Notes: generated by a model from the sequence alone, not told the origin. A DNA stretch of 64,000 nt from an uncultured bacterium (GCA_937905825.1 CALCXM010000152.1:31917-95916); one strand, 5' to 3'. Numbered from the stretch's first letter, positions 17,283 through 26,539 are shown. A program made the numbers and translations.

Positions 17283-19295
17283 ATGAGTTCCTCCCAACGT
17301 TTCCGAATCTCGCTTCTCCTGCTCGGCTCCTCACCGGCACTCGCAATCGCTCAAGTCCCCGCGCCTGCCTTCACTGATGTCACCCAGCAAATGGGAATCG
17401 ACTCGCTCTACGCACCGAGCTCGTTCATCAACTCGACCTACGGTGGTGGCGGCGCCGTGGGCGACTTCGACAACGACGGGGTGCCGGAGATCTTCCTTAT
17501 GCGCGGCGGGTTCCACGGGACCCCAGATCGCTTCTACAAGATGGGGCCGGGCAGTGCCTACGTGGACGAAGCGGCCGCCTGGGGATTGGACGAAGTTCAC
17601 AATGGCCGCGGCTGCACGGTTGGCGACTTCAATGGCGACGGCTACCTCGACCTCTTCGTGACGAGCATGGGGCCCCCGCCGGCCGCAGCTATGGGCAAGC
17701 ACAAGCTCTTCAAGAACAACGGCAATGGAAGCTTCACCGACGTGGCTCCATCCGCGGGAGTGGACTTCAGCTCTTCGGTGGTTCCGGATGGCTGGGGAGC
17801 GGCGTTCGGCGACTACGACTTGGATGGAGACCTCGACCTATTCGTCACGGGCCACGCCCATGGGAACAGTGGCTCGAGGCTGTTCCGCAACAACGGGGAC
17901 GAGACCTTCACGGATGTGACCCAAAGCTCCAACATTTTCAACAACTCGCCCTCCTCGATCGCTGGCTTCGCCCCGCGCTTCATGGACACGAACGGGGACC
18001 GCTATCCCGAGCTGCTGCTCGCGGCTGACTTCGGCACCAGTCGCTACTTCCGCAACAACGCCAACGGCACCTTCACGGACATCACCCAGCCATCGGGGGT
18101 CGGCCATGCGGAAAACGGAATGGGGCAGACCTACGGAGATTGGAACAACGACGGTCTCGTCGACTGGTACAACTCCTCCATCTACTACCCCCTCGCCAAT
18201 TGGACCGGCAGCAAGCTCTACCTAAACCTCGGGGCCCACAGCTTCCAAGACGTGTCCGCGGCAGCCGGAGTCTCCAACAGCGGCTACGCCTGGGCGGCGA
18301 TCTCCGCAGACTTCAATCACGACGGCTTGGAAGACATCGTGGAGACCAACGGAGAGCTGACCTTCAACGGCGGAATCTTCAACAACCAGCAGTCCTTCCT
18401 CTACATGAACGTCGCGGGGCAGACCGCTTTCAATGAGATGGCGCTTCCCTCGGGACTGGTGCACACGGACCAGGGCCGGGGCATGTTCAACTTCGACATG
18501 GAGGGCGACGGGGATCAGGACGTGCTGATCATCTCCTTCAACGGCCTTGCGCGGCTCTACCGCAATGACATCGCTGGAGCACCGGGCGCCAATTGGTTGC
18601 GGTTGTTCCTCGACACCAGCACGAACCCGCTCCTGGCTCCGAACGGCTATGGAACCAAGGTCACCTTGACCATCGGACAAGAATCGCAAACGCGCTTCAT
18701 GGTCGGCGGAGATGCCTACTTGAGCTGCAGCGAGCTATCGGTCCACTTTGGAGTTGGAGCACAGACGTTGATCGACGAAGTGCGCGTCGACTGGGCAGAC
18801 GGCCAATCCACCCTGCTGCTGAACGTCGCGCCCAATCAAACTCAAACGCTGCTCGCTCCCGCGGCCAACATCCTGGCGCCGACCATCTACTGCGTGGGCA
18901 AGACCTCCTCGGACGGTTGCTTGGGAAGCATCTCGAGCGCGGGGCAACCCTCACTCTCTAGCGCCCAAGCCTTCTCGATCGACGCCTCCACGGTCAGTCG
19001 CAACAAGTTTGGGCTGCTGTTCTACGGCTACTCGGAGGCTTCGATTCCGTTCCAGGGCGGAGTGCTGTGCGCGCAACCGGCCCTCAAGCGCACCAGTGTG
19101 CAGAACTCAGGGGGCGGCAGCTCAGGAGGGTGCTTGGGAAGCTTCTCCTTTGACTTCAATGGCTACTTGCAGGCCGGCATGGACCCTGCCCTCTTGGCCG
19201 GGTCAGAGGTCTACGCCCAGTACTGGTACCGCGACCCGATGGACGCCTTCGGTTCGGCCCTGACCAACGCGATCAAGTTCGGCATCGCGCCCTGA
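17283..19295 (+). CDS. Secreted CRTAC1-type protein: FG-GAP/VCBS repeats, ASPIC/UnbV domain and divergent Cys-rich tail
   Basis: A 670-residue secreted protein with a signal peptide (RISLLLLGSSPALAIAQ, ending near residue 22). Residues 40-420 hold VCBS/FG-GAP repeats with calcium-binding-like cores such as VGDFDNDGVPEIF, VGDFNGDGYLDLF, FGDYDLDGDLDLF and YGDWNNDGLVDWY, forming a beta-propeller. Residues 430-520 match the ASPIC/UnbV domain (NWLRLFLDTST ... GGDAYLSCSELSVHFGVGA ... VRVDWADGQ). The last 140 residues are a Cys-containing tail (YCVGKTSSDGC ... GVLCAQPALKRTS ... YWYRDPMDAFGSALTNAIKF). This tail keeps the order of, but is far diverged from, the module on other proteins in the window. 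Likely extracellular; substrate or partner unknown. Confidence 0.85.
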   Translation: MSSSQRFRISLLLLGSSPALAIAQVPAPAFTDVTQQMGIDSLYAPSSFINSTYGGGGAVGDFDNDGVPEIFLMRGGFHGTPDRFYKMGPGSAYVDEAAAWGLDEVHNGRGCTVGDFNGDGYLDLFVTSMGPPPAAAMGKHKLFKNNGNGSFTDVAPSAGVDFSSSVVPDGWGAAFGDYDLDGDLDLFVTGHAHGNSGSRLFRNNGDETFTDVTQSSNIFNNSPSSIAGFAPRFMDTNGDRYPELLLAADFGTSRYFRNNANGTFTDITQPSGVGHAENGMGQTYGDWNNDGLVDWYNSSIYYPLANWTGSKLYLNLGAHSFQDVSAAAGVSNSGYAWAAISADFNHDGLEDIVETNGELTFNGGIFNNQQSFLYMNVAGQTAFNEMALPSGLVHTDQGRGMFNFDMEGDGDQDVLIISFNGLARLYRNDIAGAPGANWLRLFLDTSTNPLLAPNGYGTKVTLTIGQESQTRFMVGGDAYLSCSELSVHFGVGAQTLIDEVRVDWADGQSTLLLNVAPNQTQTLLAPAANILAPTIYCVGKTSSDGCLGSISSAGQPSLSSAQAFSIDASTVSRNKFGLLFYGYSEASIPFQGGVLCAQPALKRTSVQNSGGGSSGGCLGSFSFDFNGYLQAGMDPALLAGSEVYAQYWYRDPMDAFGSALTNAIKFGIAP

Positions 19296-19328
19296 GCGGC
19301 GGGACGGGCCTCCCCCGAGCACGTTCCC

Positions 19329-20876
19329 CTAAAAGACGAGTGCCGGGTAGTTGGCGTCGAGCTCCGCGCGCAACTCGGCGTAGTTCGAAGCGAAGGGCTC
19401 TTGCATGAGCTCCACTTCGTTCATCAAGTTGTCGCTCTCATAGGGATCCGGACGCAGGTGGTAGAACTCTTCTTGAATGCTGATCGAACCACTTGTTTGG
19501 CGCCGAACGCGCTGGATCAGCTTGTAGCCCTTTAGGTTGCGAATGGTGCGTTCATGCTCGTCAACGCTCCAACCGACCGGCGGTCTGCCGGAGGGCGACG
19601 GCACGAAGTTGTCGCCGAAACGCTCGGCGTACAGGAAGTCGCGAACGGAACTCGTCTGTCCGGTCAAGATCGGCAGGATGCTGTGCGAGTCCCGGAAGCC
19701 GTTTGGATCCGCCGGCAGCGTCGCCCCGGCGATGTCCGCGACGGTCGCAAAGACATCGGTCGCGTCCACCATGGCGTTCGTGCTGCGTCCGCGCAGGGTT
19801 GGACTGACGTAGGGCGATTTCACGATAAAGGGAACATGGACGCCCCCGTCGTAAACCGTTCGCTTGGTGTGCAGGCCAAAAAACGGGCTGACGGTGGCGA
19901 AGCTCTCGCTCCCATTGTCTCCCATGAAGATGATTGTCGTGGGCAGGTCCGGCCGGTCCACGTCCGCTTCGACCGCACAAAGAATCCTTCCGACCTCGTT
20001 GTCAAGCCACTGCATCATGCAACGGGCCCGTTGCTGTGTGTCCGTCGGCTGATTGCAGTTCGGCTTTCCGATCACGGGCCCGTCCAGGCCGATGCAGCCG
20101 GCGCGCTCGGGAATGATCGTTGGCAAGTCCAAGGGTTCGTGGGGTGCGTTGAAGGGCACGTACAAGAAGAACGGCTCGGGCATCGTCTTGATCAAGTGCA
20201 CCGCGTCGTCCGCCGTGTCCAAGGTCGCGTAGTCCGTCACCGTTGCCAGGCAAAAACCATTCGAAGGTGGCGTGCACTCATCGAGCGCTGAGCCAATCGA
20301 GGTGGCGAACAGCTTCTCCCAGACGTTGTACCCCTGCCCAATGAGGTTCCTGGGGCTTCCTGCGTATTGGTCGAACCAACGATATGGAGCTTCCCCGAGT
20401 GCGTGGAACAGCCCATCCGAAGTAGCCAGGGCCGTGTTGTGCGCCAAGTGCCACTTACCAACCGCTGCAGAGTGGTAGTTGCCCAAGGTCGACGTGCGCA
20501 ACACCGTTGGGAGAATTGGCTGGTTCAGATCCAAGCCACCTCCAAGTTCAACGGGGCCCCCCACGTTGCGACCGATGCCAGAGCGAAAGGCCGGCAGGCC
20601 CGTTAGAAGCTGCGCACGACTCGGTGAGCACGACGGGTTGGTCCAAGCGTTGCGGAAGGTGAGGCCCGTGCGCGCCAGGTAGTCGATCACCGGCGTGGTG
20701 TTCTCGTAGCCCGCGAGCGGATGGCCCGCGTAGTACTTCTCGTAGTTGTGAACGAGGTCCACGCCCACGTCGTCCGCCAACAGAATGATGATGTTCTGTG
20801 CGGCACTGGGGGCGCGGCCGGCGTCCCCCGGGAAAAGGGTCGCGGTGCTAGTCAGGAGAGCGAGGAGCGGGAGCAT
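19329..20876 (-). CDS. Secreted type I sulfatase
   Basis: A 515-residue sulfatase-family hydrolase with a signal peptide (MLPLLALLTSTATLFPGDAG). Metal-binding Asp residues appear in IIILLADDVGVD (35-36). The formylglycine motif is CSPSR at Cys83, inside NAWTNPSCSPSRAQLLTG. The second family signature is AAVGKWHLAHN. The lower active-site block is IIFMGDNGSE. Cys83 must be converted to formylglycine by a separate enzyme, not seen in this window. The length fits the family. Secreted sulfatases of planctomycete-like bacteria remove sulfate from algal or animal polysaccharides, but the substrate here cannot be told from sequence. It is convergent with the CRTAC1-type gene. Confidence 0.9.
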   Translation of the reverse strand: MLPLLALLTSTATLFPGDAGRAPSAAQNIIILLADDVGVDLVHNYEKYYAGHPLAGYENTTPVIDYLARTGLTFRNAWTNPSCSPSRAQLLTGLPAFRSGIGRNVGGPVELGGGLDLNQPILPTVLRTSTLGNYHSAAVGKWHLAHNTALATSDGLFHALGEAPYRWFDQYAGSPRNLIGQGYNVWEKLFATSIGSALDECTPPSNGFCLATVTDYATLDTADDAVHLIKTMPEPFFLYVPFNAPHEPLDLPTIIPERAGCIGLDGPVIGKPNCNQPTDTQQRARCMMQWLDNEVGRILCAVEADVDRPDLPTTIIFMGDNGSESFATVSPFFGLHTKRTVYDGGVHVPFIVKSPYVSPTLRGRSTNAMVDATDVFATVADIAGATLPADPNGFRDSHSILPILTGQTSSVRDFLYAERFGDNFVPSPSGRPPVGWSVDEHERTIRNLKGYKLIQRVRRQTSGSISIQEEFYHLRPDPYESDNLMNEVELMQEPFASNYAELRAELDANYPALVF

Positions 20877-20934
20877 ATTGGGCGGCGAGCTGGCGAGATA
20901 GAAATAGGGCCTCGTTCAACTCTACCCCAGGCCC

Positions 20935-21004
20935 AGGGGCCGTGGGGATTCGAACCCCGGGGGACCGCTCATGCACGCGCTGATCAGACGCAAGCTCCTG
21001 CCCC
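20935..21004 (-). pseudogene. Degenerate tRNA lacking a normal anticodon arm
   Basis: Read on the minus strand, a 70-nt segment starts GGGGCAG and ends CGGCCCC plus a T discriminator; six of seven acceptor pairs match. A near-perfect T arm is present (GGGG-TTCGAAT-CCCC with one outer mismatch). A D-arm-like GCT...AGC stem follows the acceptor. After the GCGTGC that would be the 5' side of the anticodon stem, the sequence goes straight to ATGAGCGGTCC, which looks like the region after an anticodon stem. No loop with a usable anticodon fits, and the D loop lacks the usual GG. The parsimonious reading is a tRNA that lost its anticodon loop. No CCA is encoded. Confidence 0.45.
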
Positions 21005-21020
21005 ACAATGACCTAGGAAG

Positions 21021-21040
21021 CCTCTAGCCCGGTCTAGAGG
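21021..21040 (-). terminator. Hairpin at the end of the TerB-DnaJ gene
   Basis: CCTCTAG (21021-21027) pairs perfectly with CTAGAGG (21034-21040) across a six-base loop. The stem includes the stop codon of the TerB-DnaJ gene. No T run follows, so it may be an RNA-stabilising or weak termination hairpin. Confidence 0.45.
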
Positions 21041-21792
21041 TCCCGCTCCTTGCGAATTCGCGCCCAGGCCTCGTTGCCCGCCGTCAGCTTCTTTTTGGCG
21101 AACTCCATGAACTCATCCGGCATGCCCTTCGACTGCAAAACGTCCGGGTGGTATTCGCGCACGATGCGACGGTGAGCAGCGCGAATGTCAGAGTCCGTCG
21201 CCGCTTTGGTCACACCCAACACTTCGTAGGGGTCGACCGCGGCCCGACCGCCCATCGCGCCAAAGTTTGCGAGGCAAGATTGGTAGTCCGATTCCCCGAG
21301 GCCCATTGCACGGCCAACGCTGCGAATCAAGGCCTCTTCCTCCGCATGCAGCACCCCATCCGCGTGGGCGACGTTCAACAGGATCGTCAAGATGTCGCGC
21401 AAGCGATCCGGTTGGTGACGCATCAACTGGCCCAGTTGGGTCGCGTAGTCCTCTGCAGGCGTGTCGTTGTCGCGGGCCTCGTTGAAGACCCGGGCCGCGC
21501 CCTGACGTTCGGCCACGGACATCCCCATGCTGTCCCTCAAGAAGCAGTCGAAGGCCTGCACTTCGTCCGTGGTGACGCGCCCGTCCGCCTTGGCCACCTT
21601 GGCGGCCAAGCTCGTCAAGGTCACGGCAAAGATCGCCTGGGCTGTGGCCTGGTCGGTTGGCATGGACCCCAGAGCTGCTTGCCCCGCCACATCCCCAACC
21701 CGTGAGCCGAAGACCATGCCCAGCAGTGCGCCGATCGGACCGCCCATGGCGAGACCGATCGATCCTCCAAAGATCGCTCCAAAAATACCCAT
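21034..21792 (-). CDS. TerB-like/J-domain cochaperone (DjlA-like)
   Basis: A 252-residue protein with three parts. Residues 1-45 are a glycine-rich hydrophobic segment (GAIFGGSIGLAMGGPIGALLG), probably a membrane hairpin. Residues 50-175 form a helical TerB-like domain with the repeated acidic motifs KVAKADGRVTTDE and NVAHADGVLHAEE, typical of this family. Residues 185-252 are a J domain: DPYEVLGVTKAATDSDI, then REYHPD with the HPD tripeptide that stimulates DnaK ATPase. This order matches DjlA-type membrane cochaperones. The gene stands alone, between the degenerate tRNA and a 350-base gap that I cannot assign. Its DnaK partner is not in the window. Confidence 0.88.
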   Translation of the reverse strand: MGIFGAIFGGSIGLAMGGPIGALLGMVFGSRVGDVAGQAALGSMPTDQATAQAIFAVTLTSLAAKVAKADGRVTTDEVQAFDCFLRDSMGMSVAERQGAARVFNEARDNDTPAEDYATQLGQLMRHQPDRLRDILTILLNVAHADGVLHAEEEALIRSVGRAMGLGESDYQSCLANFGAMGGRAAVDPYEVLGVTKAATDSDIRAAHRRIVREYHPDVLQSKGMPDEFMEFAKKKLTAGNEAWARIRKERDL

Positions 21793-22142
21793 GGGCGCAG
21801 TCTAGACGAAGGGCGCGTTGACATGAGAGACCCGCAGACCTGAATCCGAGAGTGGAGCCCCAGGAAAGTCAACAGGGACAGCAACAGGGTGTACAGGGGA
21901 GCGTGGACCACGCACGCCTTTGTGCCCCCCCTGAGGCAGCTGAGCCGTCGGGAATTCGCGAGGCCAAATCAAACTCTCGAAGCGGATCAGTCCAAGACCA
22001 TGGCGGGGAATTGAACAAGGATCCTTTGCTCGTGAGCATCGGTCGCCTGGCAGACCTGCTGCGCAGTCGGCCCCCACCCAACCATCACCTATGCACTTCT
22101 TCGCGTAGGATGGAGCTTTCCTTTCATCGCCCAGGAACACCC

Positions 22143-23921
22143 ATGAACGTGCTCGGTCTCCAATCTCTGCTGCCCTGCCTGCGAACCCCACGGTTGCTCG
22201 TCGCCTGTTTGCTTTGCTCCCCACAGGGTTTGGGGCAAGCAGCCAGCCACCATGTGCTGAACTTCGAACGCATCCAGCTATCGGACATCTACTATGCCGA
22301 AGGAGCCGGATTTGGCGATGTGAATGGGGATGGCCAACTGGACCTCGTGTACGGCCCCCATTGGTACGCCGGACCCAAGTTCAAGAAGAGGGTTGAGCTG
22401 TACCCGGCAAAGCCCCAGCCCATGTCCTTCTACGCGGACAACTTCTTCACCTGGCTGCACGACTTCGATGGGGATGGCGACGCGGATGTTCTCGTGGTTG
22501 GACTGCCCGGAACTCCGGCGTTCCTGTTCGAGAATCCGGGCCACGAACACTTGGACAAGCACTGGATGAAGCACCAAGTCTTCGACGCGGTCGCCAACGA
22601 ATCCCCGCAGTTCCTCGACTTGGATGGGGATGCACAGCCGGAGTTGGTTTGTACGTCGGGTGGGCGCTTTGGTTACTTGGAATACGACGCAGGTGCGCCC
22701 TTCGCCCCCTGGAATTTCCGCGTGCTTTCGGACCAGGCCACCCACGTGCGCTTTGGCCATGGTCTAGGAGTCGGGGACATCGATGGGGATGGCCGCCAAG
22801 ACGTGCTCTACCCGGGCGGCTGGTTTCAACAACCCAGCGACGCCGGCACGGGCCAGTGGGTCCATCACGCCGCAGCGTTCACCAGCTCCTACGGGGGCGC
22901 CGATATGTTTGCCTACGACGTGGACGGAGACGGCGACCAAGACGTGCTCGCGACGGTGGCGGCCCACGACTTTGGTGTCGCTTGGTACGAGCAGACGCAA
23001 GTGGATGGCCAGCTTGTCTTCCTCGAACACTTGATCATCGGATCCCAGCCACACCAAAGCCCCTACGGCCTGGTCTTCAGCGAACCGCACGCTCTGGGCC
23101 TGGTGGACATGGACGGCGACGGCTTGAAGGACCTCGTCACGGGCAAGACTTACTACTCGCACCATGAGAAGAGCCCCATGTGGGATGCGGGCGCAGTGGT
23201 CTATTGGTTTCGTCTCACGCGAACCGAACAGGGCGTGAACTGGATTCCGTTTCTCGCCAATGGGGAAACGGGCATCGGCCGACAGCTCTCGATTGTGGAT
23301 GCGAATGGCGACGGCCTACCAGACATTCTCGTGGGCGGCATGCTCGGGGGAAACGTCCTGATTCAGAAACGCTCCGCGGTCAGCAAGTCGGTCTGGGAAG
23401 CTGCCTGCCCCAAGCCCTATGCGCTGGATCAACAGCGCAAGGACCGCGGTGCAGCGGAAGAGCTTGACCAAACAACGGGCCGTGTACCGGGGGCCATTGA
23501 AGGGGAGTCCATGACCGTAGTGAGCATCAGTGCTGGCCAGGTTTCGACCCAAGCGATGGGAGCCTTCCCGGGGGATCGATGGAGCGGCGACCAACAGCTC
23601 TTCTGGCGCGGCGCCAGCCCGGGAGCGCGCTTGGAATTGGAGTTCACCATGAAGGGCCAAGGGTCCTACGAGGTGGAGGCGAGCTTCACGGTGGCCGGGG
23701 ATTATGGGATCGTTCAAGTCTTGCTGAATGGCAGCCCACTCGGCGAGCCTATCGACCTGTTTCACTCCCCGGGAGTCACCACCAGTGGAACTCTCAAGCT
23801 CGGACGCCGTGCCCTCGAAGCGGGCCCCCAGCGCTTGACCTTGGAGTCCGTTGGAATCAACCCGGCTGCAAAGAAGGCCTACATGGTCGGATTCGACTAC
23901 CTGCGACTAGTCCACCTATAG
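22143..23921 (+). CDS. Secreted VCBS/FG-GAP propeller with C-terminal carbohydrate-binding-like domain
   Basis: I use the ATG at 22143, preceded by AGGAAC at good spacing, giving 592 residues. A hydrophobic signal (LLVACLLCSPQGLGQAAS) precedes repeated VCBS-type motifs: FGDVNGDGQLDLV, HDFDGDGDADVLV, VGDIDGDGRQDVL, YDVDGDGDQDVLA, VDMDGDGLKDLVT and VDANGDGLPDILV. These form a calcium-binding beta-propeller of about 400 residues. The last 130 residues are a beta-sandwich-like domain (RLELEFTMKGQGSYEVEAS, VQVLLNGSPLGEPIDLF, YMVGFDYLRLV), resembling carbohydrate-binding modules that wrap sugars. It does not carry the Cys-rich module found on other secreted proteins here. It is probably a surface or secreted binding protein; the ligand is unknown. 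Confidence 0.82.
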   Translation: MNVLGLQSLLPCLRTPRLLVACLLCSPQGLGQAASHHVLNFERIQLSDIYYAEGAGFGDVNGDGQLDLVYGPHWYAGPKFKKRVELYPAKPQPMSFYADNFFTWLHDFDGDGDADVLVVGLPGTPAFLFENPGHEHLDKHWMKHQVFDAVANESPQFLDLDGDAQPELVCTSGGRFGYLEYDAGAPFAPWNFRVLSDQATHVRFGHGLGVGDIDGDGRQDVLYPGGWFQQPSDAGTGQWVHHAAAFTSSYGGADMFAYDVDGDGDQDVLATVAAHDFGVAWYEQTQVDGQLVFLEHLIIGSQPHQSPYGLVFSEPHALGLVDMDGDGLKDLVTGKTYYSHHEKSPMWDAGAVVYWFRLTRTEQGVNWIPFLANGETGIGRQLSIVDANGDGLPDILVGGMLGGNVLIQKRSAVSKSVWEAACPKPYALDQQRKDRGAAEELDQTTGRVPGAIEGESMTVVSISAGQVSTQAMGAFPGDRWSGDQQLFWRGASPGARLELEFTMKGQGSYEVEASFTVAGDYGIVQVLLNGSPLGEPIDLFHSPGVTTSGTLKLGRRALEAGPQRLTLESVGINPAAKKAYMVGFDYLRLVHL

Positions 23922-23945
23922 GGCCCGGGGAATCCTTAGGGCCTC

Positions 23946-23964
23946 GCGGGGACTTCTCCCCCGC
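23946..23964. terminator. Weak hairpin between convergent propeller genes
   Basis: GCGGGG (23946-23951) pairs with CCCCGC (23959-23964) over a seven-base loop in the short gap between two convergent genes. No T run follows on either side. It may serve both transcripts. Confidence 0.3.
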
Positions 23965-24019
23965 AGCGAACTCCTTGGGTAGCTGTCGCGGTGCTCTTCG
24001 ATGGATGATTGCCGATCGC

Positions 24020-26539
24020 TCATTGCCAGGTGACCGCCACGGCGTTGGAGAAGTTGAATCCGCCGCCGCAACTGTCGGAAGGGTCGCGGTACCACCACTG
24101 GTAGAACAGCGTCGCTCCTGGAATTGCGTGGTGATGGGCCCCGAACTGATTCGGCCCATAGGCAGCCGCGCCCGCGCTGTCCGCGACCATCGCCTGCCAA
24201 CGCTTTTGACTCTGGGAGCACAAGAGACCATTGCCGATCGCCAGACCGCCGGCCGCGAATTGCAAGTTGCCCTGAAGCAAGAGCCCCGGGGAGCCGGGCG
24301 CGGAGGCCTCAATCGTGAAGTTCAAACTATCCGCGGTGCTGAAGGCTTGTCCGCCCGAGTGCAAGACAGCGCCGTTGGAGAAGGAGTTGGGGCAACCCGC
24401 TCCCATGGCGCCAGGGGTTCCACAGGGGCAGCTCCCACCTGTTCCGTCACCAAAACAGAAGGGCACTTGGGGGGAAGGGCCATCAAGATTGAACAAGTAC
24501 GCCGCACCCGCCCCGGGGGCCGAGCTGTCTCCCTGGTCCCCATTGAAGTCCGTGGCTGAACTGTTTTCCCCGGGAGACCCAACGATCAAGGTGTCTCCTT
24601 GCAGATCAACGGAATGGCCGAAGGCCGTGAACGCAGCTGCGTTGGAGGCTTTCACAAAGGACTTGAACACCCAGGAGCCAGCTTCCTTTTCGAAGACATA
24701 CGCAGCCCCGGAGTTTTGAGCAAGATCGTTGGCCATCTCTCCATCGATGCCTGTGGCGTTGCTGTCCTCCTCAAAGACACCGACCACGAGCTTGTCTCCA
24801 TCGATCGCAAGCGCGTCACCGAAATGATCTCGAATTCCGGGGACCGGTGGCTTGAGGTAGGTGGTTTGCACCCAGGTCGTTCCATCAAACTCGAAGACGT
24901 AGGCGGACCCTGCACTCGGGACGCTGTTGTCGAACTGGTCCCCAGCGGGGCCCGTTGCATTGCTGTCCTCGTAAGTCGCGCCCACCACGATCGCCCCACC
25001 TGAGTAGTCCAAGCCACAGGCGAAACGGTCCCCCTGTTCTGTGTTGGATCCCTTGAGGTAGGCAGTTTGAGCCCAAGTCCCCGCGCTGCGACTGAAGACG
25101 TAGGCCGCGCCAGCGCTGGGGGCACTGTTGTCGGTCTGGTCGCCGTTCACTCCGCGCGCTGCGCTCGCTTCCATGTTGGCTCCAATCACTAGCGTGTCTC
25201 CGTGCAAGGCCATGCACCAGCCGAAGTGATCTCCCGAGTCCATTTGGGCGGGCTTCAAGTAGGCCTCTTGACTCCAACTTGTTCCGGTCCGATTGAAGAC
25301 GTAAACGGCTCCCGCATCGAGCAACGAGTTGTCCGCTTGGTTTCCATTGACGCCCGTGCCGTTGCTTTGCTCAAAGTAGGCAGCCACCGCCACGCTGTCT
25401 CCCGATGCGGATACGTCCCAACCTAAGTTGTCCATCGACCCCGTGTTGGAAGCCTTCAAGTAGGCCTGTTGCGTCCACACGTTGGCTTCGCGCACGAAAA
25501 CGTAGGCGGCTCCTGAACCGAAGGCGGCGTTGTCCATTTCGTTCCCGTTGATGCCGCTTGACGCGCTACCTTCCATCAACGCGCCGACGACGATGGTGTC
25601 GCCGGAGATCGCCACGCTGTGGCCAAAGTTGTCGCCGGCCTCGGCGTTGGATGCTTTCAGGTACGCTTGCTGCCTCCAAGCGCCTGCAATTCGAATGAAC
25701 ACATAGGCCGCACCGGCATTGGGCGCAGCGTTGTCCAACTCCTGGCCGTTGACCGTCGTCGAAGAGCTATCCTCCAAGGGAGCTCCCATCACCATCGTGT
25801 TCCCCGAGATCGCGACGTCGAAACCAAAATAGTCCCCGGAGTCGGTGTTCGAAGCCTTGATGTAGAGTTGTTGAGCGACGGGATCGATGGTGATCGGGTA
25901 GATCGCGTCGCTCTCGTCCACGACAAGCTTCAGTGCATCCCCGTCGGCTTGGAAGCAGGCGGGCAGTTCCTTGCCAAGCGCATCGAATGCGTAAAGCCCG
26001 TGGTAGTCCACGGCCCCCGAACCAGTCGCGCTGAGGAAGGTGATGTCGGTTCCGCTTGCGGAGATGTGCGCATCCCATTGCCCGCGCACCCTAAGACTGA
26101 GCACAAGCGGCCCCTCTTCGTCGTTGCCTTGTGGTCGAGCTTGCAGGCGGTATCCGTGCTCTAGGCCGCGCGCATCATTGATGTACCACTCTTGCAAGCC
26201 GCCGCCCCACTCATAGGTCAGCTCGCCGCCGTCGGCAGAGACGCCAACGGGTTCTGACACGGGCGTAGATCGGTTCTCGAATCCGTAACTCTCGAGCTGC
26301 AGGCCCCACACCCAAGCCTTGGAAGCCGGACGGGCCTGGAATGCGCGGCCATCGAATTCAATGTTCCAATTCTGCCCAGGGTTGTGGGCCGACCAGCCGC
26401 TTGACTCGGGGCGTACCTGGTAGACTGCCGCTTGACACTCAACAGGTGGCGGATCGGGCAGCTCCCTTTCAGCAGTGGCCAAGGTCGAAAGTAGGGTTCC
26501 ACAGAAAACGAGCAGGACGGGCGAGTGGATGCGATGCAT
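24020..26539 (-). CDS. Secreted seven-repeat FG-GAP beta-propeller with Cys-rich C-terminal module
   Basis: The start is fixed by AAGGAGA five bases before the ATG at 26539, giving 839 residues. A signal peptide (SPVLLVFCGTLLSTLATA) is followed by a beta-rich N-terminal region of about 200 residues. Then come seven FG-GAP blades, for example GDYFGFDVAISGNTMVMGAP, GDNFGHSVAISGDTIVVGA and AFTAFGHSVDLQGDTLIVGSP, each ending in SGAAYVF-like strands as in integrin alpha propellers. From about residue 690 the Cys-rich module begins (FCFGDGTGGSCPC), continues with PGLLLQGN and GNGLLCS, and ends WYRDPSDSC and GFNFSNAVAVTW. The blades are close in sequence, so the array may change by recombination. 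Likely anchored or displayed at the cell surface through the C-terminal module. Confidence 0.88.
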   Translation of the reverse strand: MHRIHSPVLLVFCGTLLSTLATAERELPDPPPVECQAAVYQVRPESSGWSAHNPGQNWNIEFDGRAFQARPASKAWVWGLQLESYGFENRSTPVSEPVGVSADGGELTYEWGGGLQEWYINDARGLEHGYRLQARPQGNDEEGPLVLSLRVRGQWDAHISASGTDITFLSATGSGAVDYHGLYAFDALGKELPACFQADGDALKLVVDESDAIYPITIDPVAQQLYIKASNTDSGDYFGFDVAISGNTMVMGAPLEDSSSTTVNGQELDNAAPNAGAAYVFIRIAGAWRQQAYLKASNAEAGDNFGHSVAISGDTIVVGALMEGSASSGINGNEMDNAAFGSGAAYVFVREANVWTQQAYLKASNTGSMDNLGWDVSASGDSVAVAAYFEQSNGTGVNGNQADNSLLDAGAVYVFNRTGTSWSQEAYLKPAQMDSGDHFGWCMALHGDTLVIGANMEASAARGVNGDQTDNSAPSAGAAYVFSRSAGTWAQTAYLKGSNTEQGDRFACGLDYSGGAIVVGATYEDSNATGPAGDQFDNSVPSAGSAYVFEFDGTTWVQTTYLKPPVPGIRDHFGDALAIDGDKLVVGVFEEDSNATGIDGEMANDLAQNSGAAYVFEKEAGSWVFKSFVKASNAAAFTAFGHSVDLQGDTLIVGSPGENSSATDFNGDQGDSSAPGAGAAYLFNLDGPSPQVPFCFGDGTGGSCPCGTPGAMGAGCPNSFSNGAVLHSGGQAFSTADSLNFTIEASAPGSPGLLLQGNLQFAAGGLAIGNGLLCSQSQKRWQAMVADSAGAAAYGPNQFGAHHHAIPGATLFYQWWYRDPSDSCGGGFNFSNAVAVTWQ

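Noticed and set aside
20935..21040. tmRNA or selenocysteine tRNA
   Set aside because: The acceptor ends are only 70 nt apart. There is no tag reading frame, no long variable arm and no UCA anticodon in a proper loop.
24500..25900. Regularly spaced similar DNA stretches that might be a CRISPR or tandem repeat
   Set aside because: The period follows the FG-GAP blades of the encoded protein; repeats are inexact and there are no unique spacers.
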